In this document: piece by piece, positions 57,891 through 64,000 of the stretch
Position numbering within the stretch: the stretch's first letter is position 1
Layout of the letters: every line of letters starts with the position of its first letter
NCBI GenBank assembly: GCA_018402075.1
Contig: JAGYJP010000002.1
Location: 600,101 to 664,100 of the forward strand
Reading direction: 5' to 3'
Length of the DNA stretch: 64,000 nt
Origin: Candidatus Nanopelagicales bacterium
GTDB lineage: Bacteria; Actinomycetota; Actinomycetes; S36-B12
Position numbers and translations under genes: made by a program
Notes under the pieces: model-generated
The model's input: only the letters and a program-made list of their open reading frames with translations
Database searches by the model: none
What the model was told of the DNA's origin: nothing

Positions 57891-58142
57891 TCAGCGGTCA
57901 AGTTGCGACATAAGTTCGTGCAGGCGACCATGAACTTCACCCAACACTTCGGCATGGGTGTGGATCTTGTCCGGGTCTAGGGATTGCAGGAGCTCTAAAG
58001 CAGAGTCGATTTCGGAATGACCAGTTGCCTCCCACACAGGCAAGGTCAATTCAGGATCTGCGATCTCCTCCAACAACATGACTTCGGAAATCTCTACAGA
58101 CTCGGGTGATTCCGCTGAATCACTGTTCTCCCACTCACTCAC
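57891..58142 (-). CDS. Small acidic conserved protein upstream of tlyA
   Basis: 83 aa, strongly acidic N-terminus (about residues 1-30) and a helical C-terminus (TGHSEIDSALELLQSL, HAEVLGEVHGRLHELMSQL). No enzyme motif. Actinobacteria usually have a small gene of this type before tlyA. Overlaps the phasin-like gene by 8 nt. Function unknown. Confidence 0.75.
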   Translation of the reverse strand: MSEWENSDSAESPESVEISEVMLLEEIADPELTLPVWEATGHSEIDSALELLQSLDPDKIHTHAEVLGEVHGRLHELMSQLDR

Positions 58143-58530
58143 TCACAATCACCTTCTTCTTCTTTGTTACAGGAGCTGTTTCACTGGAGTGATCGGCGGA
58201 AATCATCTTTTCGAGTTTATTCACTCGGGAACGGAGCGCCGCCAATTCATCTTCACGAACGAACCCCATGCGACCGACTGCTTTGTCCACCTCGGATCGA
58301 ATCATATCGATCAACATGTCTCGATTAGTTTTACTTAAAGCAACGAGATCATCGGCTGCCTGCTGAACTGTGGCAGCAACATCTGCAGGCTGTCTGGTGC
58401 CCAGTGACATGCCTTGAGCGATGAGTGCCACGGCGGCATCCTTAGCTTTATTTGCTGTCACTTCCGTGAGTCCACTCGCTAATTCCACATAGTTCTTCAG
58501 TGGGCCTAAATTTGGCAATCCCTGCAACAT
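58135..58530 (-). CDS. Phasin-like (COG3937-type) small helical protein
   Basis: 131 aa from ATG 58530; the frame extends to 58587 but that would overlap the HAD gene. The middle is Ala/Val-rich helix (TANKAKDAAVALIAQG, ADVAATVQQAADDL) and the C-terminus a heptad-like MIRSEVDKAVGRMGFVRED and LAALRSRVNKLEKMI, then a Lys-rich tail. The pattern resembles the polyhydroxyalkanoate-regulator phasin family, which does not prove PHA storage. AAGGA is about ten bases upstream. Confidence 0.7.
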   Translation of the reverse strand: MLQGLPNLGPLKNYVELASGLTEVTANKAKDAAVALIAQGMSLGTRQPADVAATVQQAADDLVALSKTNRDMLIDMIRSEVDKAVGRMGFVREDELAALRSRVNKLEKMISADHSSETAPVTKKKKVIVSE

Positions 58531-58558
58531 GACCCCATTATCCTTTCTCGTACTTGGA

Positions 58559-59575
58559 TTACAAATTCCCCCACGTGGTGACGTCATTATTGTTGACCTC
58601 TAGGGATATATCCCCGTGAGCGAACTGCTTTATGCCGAGCGAGCTCACCAATTTCCATTTGAGTGCATCAGCTGCTCTCAATTGGTCAATAACGGTCCCT
58701 CCCGATGTAACTACCTGTGCGGCATTGGGCTGGAATACAGCCTGCGAGGAGTTGCATCTGGAAAGGAAATTTTCAATGACACACTGAGGATAAGGCTCAT
58801 TTAGTGTGGCAATGCTCTCACCGAGATAGTTTGCGCGAACGTCAGAACGCCACACATCGTTAATGGCAGTGACCCCGCTCAGCACGAGCAATGTCGGTAT
58901 ACCCAGATCCCGACCCCCTGCGATATCAGTGTCGTAGCGGTCACCAACCAGAAGGGGCTCACGGGAACTCATGCGTGCCATTGCGAGGGAGATCAGCGCT
59001 GGAGCCGGTTTCCCCCCAATGCCATCAGGGTTACGCCCTACCGCATGTGAAACAGCCTGAACCAGGGAACCATTTCCTGGGGCAATCCCAAATTCAGTGG
59101 GGAAAGTGAGATCGGAATTGGTTGCCACCCATACCGCACCCCCTTGGATCAGATAAGCCGCTTCGGCCAAGTGACGCCACTCAACAGATGGCCCAAACCC
59201 TTGAAGTACGGCAGCACACCCGGCAGGCTCTCGCACGGGGATTAATCCGGAATCACGAAGTGCGGTGTCGATCCCAGACCCACCCACGACATACACCTTG
59301 GAATTCTGTTCGACCAAGCCAACGAGAAGCGATGCCCCTGCCTGAGCTGAGGTGACAACTTCCGAGGCTTCCGCTTGGATTCCCAAATCTTGCAAGTGAT
59401 GGGCAACCTCTTCAGGTGTTCTCGAAGCATTATTTGTTATAAATGCCCGCCCCACACCCAATTCCCGCAGAAATGCAAGTGTTTCAGCCGCCCCAGGAAT
59501 TCCTTCACGGCCACGGTAAATCACTCCGTCTAGATCACACAGGATGCAGTCATACAGCGCTGCAAGTGGTTTCAC
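58559..59575 (-). CDS. HAD-superfamily hydrolase, NagD-like (subfamily IIA)
   Basis: 338 aa phosphatase: nucleophile in CDLDGVIYRG, ITNNASRTPEEVA, and GDRYDTDIAGGRDLG as the metal-binding motif. About 60 residues follow the core. It is usually in this position near tlyA/recN in actinobacteria. Substrate not predictable; relatives act on sugar phosphates or 4-nitrophenylphosphate. Overlaps the TPR gene end by 4 nt. Confidence 0.92.
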   Translation of the reverse strand: MKPLAALYDCILCDLDGVIYRGREGIPGAAETLAFLRELGVGRAFITNNASRTPEEVAHHLQDLGIQAEASEVVTSAQAGASLLVGLVEQNSKVYVVGGSGIDTALRDSGLIPVREPAGCAAVLQGFGPSVEWRHLAEAAYLIQGGAVWVATNSDLTFPTEFGIAPGNGSLVQAVSHAVGRNPDGIGGKPAPALISLAMARMSSREPLLVGDRYDTDIAGGRDLGIPTLLVLSGVTAINDVWRSDVRANYLGESIATLNEPYPQCVIENFLSRCNSSQAVFQPNAAQVVTSGGTVIDQLRAADALKWKLVSSLGIKQFAHGDISLEVNNNDVTTWGNL

Positions 59576-60036
59576 AAAGAATCCTGGCCGCGAATTGGCC
59601 CTTCCAAGGGAAGGCCATCTTGTATGCGCATCCGTAATGTGGCCTTCACTTGTGACAGAGATGATCCATACTCAGAACGATCCGGGCGCATCACGAACGC
59701 CATAGCAAGGTGGTCCCTCGCGGGAATGAATTTCTGCATTCGCCAAAAAGTGAGGCCCAAAGCGAAGTGGGCATAATCATTATCTGGTGAATGGCTTACC
59801 AGTTCTTCTAGAACCTTTGAAGCTTGTTCATACCTTTTGGCATCAAATAACGCGCGCCCTAGGCCTTCCAGGACAGCCGGAGATTGATCCTCTTGTCGCA
59901 CTCGCTCAAAAAGGATCGCCGCAGCATTGCTATTTCCTGAGTTCAGCAACTCTGTAGCGCGTTGATACCAGTCATAAGGGTCTCCACCAGGGATTCCATC
60001 AGCATGTGGGACTTCGCGATCATTCTGCGAGGTCAT
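59572..60036 (-). CDS. TPR-repeat protein
   Basis: 154 aa from ATG 60036 (frame open further, but ribBA occupies it; overlap 17 nt). Tetratricopeptide pattern: [60 protein letters not shown], about three repeats. No signal or membrane segment. Scaffold role unknown. Confidence 0.83.
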   Translation of the reverse strand: MTSQNDREVPHADGIPGGDPYDWYQRATELLNSGNSNAAAILFERVRQEDQSPAVLEGLGRALFDAKRYEQASKVLEELVSHSPDNDYAHFALGLTFWRMQKFIPARDHLAMAFVMRPDRSEYGSSLSQVKATLRMRIQDGLPLEGPIRGQDSL

Positions 60037-61312
60037 GGCCCATTCGGTCCACCTTGGTTGAAAGGTAGGTGGCATTGTGGTCATTTGGTTGAACAATGAG
60101 TGGCACCCGATCAACGATCGACAGACCGTAGCCCTCAAGCCCCGCGCGCTTCGTGGGGTTATTCGTCAATAGAAGCATGCTCCTTACGCCCAGATCGGCG
60201 AGGATTTGAGCTCCCGTGCCATAGTCGCGGGCATCAGCAGGAAAGCCCAGTCTGAGATTGGCATCGACGGTATCGACGCCCTGTTCCTGAAGTTCATAAG
60301 CACGGAGTTTGTCCAGTAGCCCAATGCCGCGACCTTCATGACCCTTCACGTAAAGAACCACACCTCGACCCTGTTCAGAAACCTTTTTCATGGCTGCATG
60401 TAATTGGGGTCCACAGTCACATCGCAACGAACCAAGAACATCGCCGGTCAAGCACTCAGAATGCACGCGCACAAGAACGTCCTCGCCCGCGCCGATTTCC
60501 CCTGCAACTAGGGCAATGTGCTCGGTTCCGTCGACGTCGCTTCGGTAACCGATTGCCCGAAAATCACCATATTCGGTAGGCAGATACACATCAGCGATTC
60601 GAGCCACTTGTGACTCATGCTGCCGACGATATTTGATGAGGTCGGCAATGGAGATCATGACTAAGCCATGCTGATCAGCAAATTCCCTGCACTGCGGTGC
60701 CCGCATCATGGTGCCGTCATCATTGACCAGTTCACACAGCGCGCCTGCCGGAGTAAGTTCCGCCAATGACATGAGATCCACGGCAGCCTCGGTATGGCCT
60801 GGTCGACGAAGTACACCGCCAGCCACAGCCCGCAACGGCATGACGTGTCCGGGTCGAGTCAACTCGAAAGGTTCAGTCGCTGAATCAGCCAGAACTTTTA
60901 TTGTATGGGCGCGATCAACAGCCGATATTCCGGTGCCCGCAACATCGCGGGCGTCAACGGACACCGCATAGGCGGTTCCCTTGCGATCCTCATTCACCGC
61001 GGTCATGGGTGGGAGAGCAAGACGGTCCAATAACTTGCCGGTCATGCCTACGCATATGTATCCGGACGTGTGGCGGATCATGAATGCCACTAGCTCAGGT
61101 GTTGCCTTAGACGCAGCAAATATCAGGTCGCCCTCATTTTCACGGTCCTCGTCGTCGATGACCACAATTGCCTGCCCTTGAGTGATTGCAGTCAAGGCTT
61201 CGGGAATCGTGTTCAGAAAAACTCCTGGGGCCCGTTCGATAAGGGTGCCAACTGGCTCCCCGAGAACATTGATTTCCGCAGGAGCAGAAAAGAGTTCATC
61301 GGCCGGGATCAT
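60020..61312 (-). CDS. ribBA: Bifunctional riboflavin enzyme: DHBP synthase / GTP cyclohydrolase II
   Basis: Starts riboflavin synthesis from ribulose 5-phosphate (RibB half, residues about 30-235) and GTP (RibA half, about 236-430). Rib[16 protein letters not shown], with HTSGYICV. RibA: the zinc cysteines in [15 protein letters not shown], and GHEGRGIGL. Other rib genes are not in the window. Start lacks a Shine-Dalgarno, has TAGAAT six bases upstream and has no room for an FMN riboswitch. Confidence 0.96.
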   Translation of the reverse strand: MIPADELFSAPAEINVLGEPVGTLIERAPGVFLNTIPEALTAITQGQAIVVIDDEDRENEGDLIFAASKATPELVAFMIRHTSGYICVGMTGKLLDRLALPPMTAVNEDRKGTAYAVSVDARDVAGTGISAVDRAHTIKVLADSATEPFELTRPGHVMPLRAVAGGVLRRPGHTEAAVDLMSLAELTPAGALCELVNDDGTMMRAPQCREFADQHGLVMISIADLIKYRRQHESQVARIADVYLPTEYGDFRAIGYRSDVDGTEHIALVAGEIGAGEDVLVRVHSECLTGDVLGSLRCDCGPQLHAAMKKVSEQGRGVVLYVKGHEGRGIGLLDKLRAYELQEQGVDTVDANLRLGFPADARDYGTGAQILADLGVRSMLLLTNNPTKRAGLEGYGLSIVDRVPLIVQPNDHNATYLSTKVDRMGHDLAE

Positions 61313-61318
61313 GTGCTG

Positions 61319-61324
61319 ATTCTA
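61319..61324 (-). promoter_or_regulatory. Candidate -10 element, leaderless start of ribBA
   Basis: TAGAAT on the minus strand, six bases before the ribBA ATG at 61312. Close to the TAnnnT consensus. Inference. Confidence 0.5.
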
Positions 61325-61335
61325 ATCAACCCACG

Positions 61336-61671
61336 TTATGCCCGCCTGAGTGAGCGCACCTCAACCTCAACGGCACTACCCAGTCCGTTAGTTGTTCGCC
61401 AAAATCGGCGTCTTAATACTCCAGTAGCCACCACCTCTGTGCCACTTTCCCAATGGTTGACCTTAGAGGCCACTGAGACACGAAATGTCTGGCAAGGAAT
61501 TGCGTCCACCTTTATTCGACCAACAATTTCACGTTCGGGGCGATCGACCACCACACTAAACACTGTGATGTGGTCTCCACTTGGAAGATCTCGCTCACTT
61601 GAGACCTTTCCCAAACGCCCTATCAATTCCACACTATTGCCCACTTCAGCTCCTTCGGTCTCGTGACCCAT
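61336..61671 (-). CDS. OB-fold single-stranded DNA-binding-like protein
   Basis: 111 aa from ATG 61671 (an ATG at 61710 is also in frame). The SSB pattern is visible: SVELIGRLGKVSSERDLPSG, ITVFSVVVDRPE, IPCQTFRVSVA, GVLRRRFWRT. It lacks the acidic C-terminal tail of replicative SSB, so it is a short paralogue rather than the main SSB. Lies 23 nt upstream of ribBA. Confidence 0.78.
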   Translation of the reverse strand: MGHETEGAEVGNSVELIGRLGKVSSERDLPSGDHITVFSVVVDRPEREIVGRIKVDAIPCQTFRVSVASKVNHWESGTEVVATGVLRRRFWRTTNGLGSAVEVEVRSLRRA

Positions 61672-61759
61672 CACTTCTAGACAGCCGCCCAAAACGATTC
61701 GACACATCATCGGTCACAGGTGCTGTAAATTCATATTCCGATGTGAAAAGGTGGACGAC

Positions 61760-62722
61760 ATGTCAGATGATGTGGAAAACCCGTTTTGCGCCAAACCCCT
61801 CATTCAAGATCTAGGGAATTCGGTCTACGCAATTGACACGATGATGGGCGGATATCAGGGAATTACGTCCAGTTATCTCATTGCAAGTGACAAACCTGCC
61901 TTAATTGAGACGGGTTCGGCCCTCTGTGCACCTGTAGTCATTCAAAGTCTTACCGAACTTGGAATTCAGAAACAGGATCTGGCAAGCATCATCGTCACCC
62001 ACATTCATCTCGATCACGCAGGTGGCGTTGGTGACATTGCCAAGGAATATCCCCAAGCTGAAATAGTTGTTCATGAACGCGGGGCACGTCATCTCGTTGA
62101 TCCAACGAAACTTGTGGCGAGTGCCTACCGGGTATTCGGTGCCAAAATGGACGAATTCTTCGGGCCACTTATTGCGACTGATGCAACTCGCATTCACTCC
62201 TTGGGAGCCCAAGATCGAATTGACCTGGGCGGTGGCCGATATTTGGAATCATTCCATAATCCTGGACACGCTTCACATCATGTTGCGCTCATTGACTCTG
62301 AGTCCGGAGACCTTTACACAGGCGATGCTGCCGGGGTTTACATCCCAGAAACCGGTGATATCCGTCCCGCAACTCCTCCACCCGATTTCGACTTTGACCT
62401 CGCTCTGAATTCACTGGCAGCAATGAAAGCGGTGCAACCGCAGAGACTTCTTTTCAGCCATTTTGGGCCTGCGACCAATATTGACGAAATATTTGATGAA
62501 TCCTTTTCCCAACTAAATTACTGGGTGGAATGGGTAAAGGAAGCTCATGCTGAAAGCCTTGACCTCGATCATGCAATCCTGATGGTCAAGAAAAAGGATC
62601 GGGAAATCAACACCAACTTCTATCAGAATAAGGAGGTTGCGGAGAAATTCGAGGAGTTGAGCAGTACTGCAGCGCAGGTTTCAGGAATTTGGAGGTGGAT
62701 TGAAAACCACAATGCGGGCTAA
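61760..62722 (+). CDS. MBL-fold metallo-hydrolase
   Basis: 320 aa from ATG 61760 (AAAGGTGG five bases upstream; GTG 61751 also in frame). Zinc motif THIHLDHAGG, FHNPGHASHH and GDAAGVYIP. Compared with the MBL gene at 11942 it has a longer C-terminal helical part, reminiscent of the MBL-fold proteins related to lactonases/glyoxalase-like enzymes. Substrate unknown. Its end overlaps the convergent TPR gene by 4 nt. Confidence 0.85.
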   Translation: MSDDVENPFCAKPLIQDLGNSVYAIDTMMGGYQGITSSYLIASDKPALIETGSALCAPVVIQSLTELGIQKQDLASIIVTHIHLDHAGGVGDIAKEYPQAEIVVHERGARHLVDPTKLVASAYRVFGAKMDEFFGPLIATDATRIHSLGAQDRIDLGGGRYLESFHNPGHASHHVALIDSESGDLYTGDAAGVYIPETGDIRPATPPPDFDFDLALNSLAAMKAVQPQRLLFSHFGPATNIDEIFDESFSQLNYWVEWVKEAHAESLDLDHAILMVKKKDREINTNFYQNKEVAEKFEELSSTAAQVSGIWRWIENHNAG

Positions 62723-63711
62723 TCAGTTTCGCCAATCCATTCAACACTGACTTCAGAATCCTTAGCATCTCGAACAAAAGCCGTCACACCATTGATGTCC
62801 GACTTCACAGCCTTCGCCCGCCACTTCTCTGCCTCTGCAATTCGACCTGCCTTCTCCAAGAGAGTGACATAAGCCTCTTGCAATCTTGCCCGCTGATCTC
62901 CCGCGGGCAATTTCGTAAGGGCTGGGATATCTAACATGATTAGCGCAGCATCGATTTGACCTAGATCAGCTCGCGCACCGGCTGCAACTAAAAGGACTTC
63001 TATTTGAATTTCTTTTGACAACTCGGACATGGGTAACGATTTCAAGAAATCAAGCGCTTTTGCGGGTCTGCCCAGTCCACGTTCACAATCAGCCATCATG
63101 GCAACAAACTCATTAGAGCCGGTCATTCTGCGCACGGCCCTAAACTCTGTCAGCGCAGCGGCATAATCCCCCGCCAAGTATTCAATTACGCCTGCGGATT
63201 CACGAACAACAGCCACTCGGCCCGCAAGCTTCTTCGCATGCCGAGCATGCGCAAGGGCAAGATCGAGGTCATCGTCAGCAACAGCAATCTCTGCTGCAAG
63301 AAGATGTCGACCAACTTTCTCTTGAAGAGTCTCAGGCAATGTGTGTAATTCAAAACGAACTGACTTGTCGAGATCCTCAAACTGAATTTCCTCGGGTACC
63401 CATGGCCCGCGCTCTACCGGTGTCCGATCTGACCCGTCTCTCTCTTCGCGTTGACGATCCGACCGTGGTCGATCAGACCTGGGACGATCCGAACCAGTCC
63501 CCGCCGAACGCGGACGATCCGACCTTGGGCGATCCGACCTTGGGCGATCCGACCTGGGACGATCCGAACCAGTCCCCGCCGAACGCGGACGATCAGACTT
63601 AGGACGATCAGACTTAGGACGATCAGACTTAGGACGATCAGACTTAGGACGATCCGAACTTGTCCCAGCTGAACGCGGACGATCCGACCGTGAATTTCCT
63701 TTGCCCTGCAT
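62719..63711 (-). CDS. TPR protein with SDRP-repeat N-terminal tail
   Basis: 330 aa. Residues about 8-95 are a low-complexity, charged, probably disordered tail made of repeated SDRPR/SDRPK pentapeptides with TGSDRPRS inserts. The rest is helical and TPR-like (AAEIAVADDDLDLALAHARHAKKLA, AGVIEYLAGDYAAALTEFRAV, AKALDFLKSLP, RIAEAEKWRAKAV). GGAG lies seven bases before the ATG. It sits beside the end of the rRNA operon. The TPR part resembles a conserved actinobacterial protein near tlyA/recN; function unknown. Confidence 0.85.
   Translation of the reverse strand: MQGKGNSRSDRPRSAGTSSDRPKSDRPKSDRPKSDRPKSDRPRSAGTGSDRPRSDRPRSDRPRSDRPRSAGTGSDRPRSDRPRSDRQREERDGSDRTPVERGPWVPEEIQFEDLDKSVRFELHTLPETLQEKVGRHLLAAEIAVADDDLDLALAHARHAKKLAGRVAVVRESAGVIEYLAGDYAAALTEFRAVRRMTGSNEFVAMMADCERGLGRPAKALDFLKSLPMSELSKEIQIEVLLVAAGARADLGQIDAALIMLDIPALTKLPAGDQRARLQEAYVTLLEKAGRIAEAEKWRAKAVKSDINGVTAFVRDAKDSEVSVEWIGETD
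63481..63650. repeat. In-frame coding tandem repeats (15 bp and 75 bp periods)
   Basis: Four exact 15-bp units of GATCAGACTTAGGAC (63591-63650), each encoding five residues of SDRPK, and an exact 39-bp duplication, 63481-63519 and 63556-63594, with a 75-bp (25-codon) period. All within the SDRP tail gene, and all unit lengths keep the frame. Confidence 0.95.
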
Positions 63712-63782
63712 GGCTCAGCTCCGATTCTTGCCAAGCTCCTGCTTGGACCGCTATGTACATGTGAAAACTATGTGGTCAAATA

Positions 63783-63811
63783 CTAAAGGCCACCTTAATG
63801 GTGGCCTTTAG
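63783..63811 (-). terminator. rRNA operon terminator hairpin
   Basis: A perfect 12-bp stem, CTAAAGGCCACC-loop of five-GGTGGCCTTTAG, just downstream of 5S on the minus strand. The tail after it is only loosely T-rich (TATTTG), typical of actinobacterial rRNA terminators with GGCCACC stems. Confidence 0.75.
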
Positions 63812-63819
63812 AAAAAATG

Positions 63820-63936
63820 TCCGGCGGCGTTCTACTCTCCCACGCAGTCACCCGCGCAGTACCATTGACGCTGAAGGGCTTAGCTTCCGGGTTCGGAATG
63901 GAGCCGGGCGTTTCCCCTTCGCTATGACCGCCGAAA
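63820..63936 (-). rRNA. rrf: 5S ribosomal RNA
   Basis: About 117 nt on the minus strand, beginning TTTCGGCGGTCATAGC and ending GAACGCCGCCGGAC, with ends that pair (GGCGG/CCGCC), plus the conserved CCGAACCCGGAAGCTAAG segment. It follows 23S, which lies beyond the window. Confidence 0.96.
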
Positions 63937-63959
63937 CTCTATTGAGATTTCAAGTGGTT

Positions 63960-64000
63960 TTCTCCCTTGGGAGAAGGTTCCCGACCGAATCTCGGGAACC
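63960..64000 (-). other. Two hairpins in the 23S-5S spacer
   Basis: On the minus strand, GGTTCCCGA-GATTCGG-TCGGGAACC (positions 64000-63976) followed by TTCTCCC-AA-GGGAGAA (63975-63960). Both are perfect stems, 9 and 7 bp. Candidates for RNase III-type processing signals between 23S and 5S. The first may belong to the 23S 3' end itself. Confidence 0.6.

Noticed and set aside
61313..61335. FMN riboswitch before ribBA
   Set aside because: Only 23 nt separate ribBA from the upstream gene, and no conserved riboswitch core is visible.

Overview
This is about 64 kb of densely packed chromosome from a mid-GC actinobacterium. I base that on the phosphatidylinositol-mannoside block (PIP synthase, PatA-like acyltransferase, PimA), a WS/DGAT-type acyltransferase, DUF349, DUF6153 and DUF305 proteins, and gene order that matches, as I recall it, blocks of Mycobacterium and Streptomyces. 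The short intergenic gaps, many 1-8 nt overlaps and moderate GC suggest a streamlined free-living lineage such as an aquatic actinobacterium; that is inference. I see no prophage, insertion sequence, CRISPR array or plasmid module.

Layout. 1-4.6 kb (minus): shikimate genes aroK (cut by the window edge), aroC and aroE, with a prepilin peptidase, mltG and ruvX. 4.6-12.7 kb (minus): alaS, a small membrane protein, rarA, aspS, hisS and a metallo-hydrolase. 12.7-15.1 kb (plus): membrane-anchored cyclophilin and a DUF349 protein, separated by a repeat-bearing spacer. 15.1-25 kb (minus): rel, secF, secD, yajC, ruvB, ruvA, ruvC, a WS/DGAT gene and yebC. 25-33.7 kb (minus): pdxT, pdxS, a LemA-like protein, pimA, patA, pgsA, HIT, thrS and tRNA-Val(CAC), interrupted by a plus-strand remnant of an EF-G-like GTPase. 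33.8-42.3 kb is the most variable part: a secreted Ig-like protein, pabC/pabB, tRNA-Gly/Cys/Val, a DUF6153 protein, a DUF305/F510_1955 fusion lipoprotein, a CaiB-type protein, GlsB, zapE and a small membrane protein. 42.3-63.7 kb (mostly minus): tRNA-Pro, der, a degenerate PlsC-like gene, cmk, tyrA, aroH, rluB, scpB, scpA, parA, xerD, ald, a NUDIX hydrolase, pyrG, recN, nadK, tlyA, two small proteins, a HAD phosphatase, a TPR protein, ribBA, an SSB-like protein, a metallo-hydrolase (plus) and a TPR protein with an SDRP-repeat tail. The window ends in 5S rRNA and the 23S-5S spacer of a minus-strand rRNA operon.

How the genes work together. Aromatic metabolism recurs: aroK/aroC/aroE make chorismate, aroH/tyrA take it to tyrosine and pabB/pabC take it to p-aminobenzoate. 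The ruvABC, xerD, scpAB, recN and rarA genes serve chromosome maintenance. The pgsA/patA/pimA genes make the phosphatidylinositol mannosides of the envelope.

Most of the window is ordinary housekeeping. The best leads are two genes that keep a family scaffold but have lost the catalytic motifs (EF-G-like at 29990, PlsC-like at 43953), a xerD frame with no ATG/GTG/TTG start that appears to begin at CTG inside the ald stop, a fused DUF305/F510_1955 lipoprotein beside DUF6153, and a recurring TAnnnT motif 6-9 nt before start codons that lack Shine-Dalgarno sequences, which points to leaderless transcription. No non-coding stretch exceeds about 300 nt; the longest, 13535-13826, is described below.
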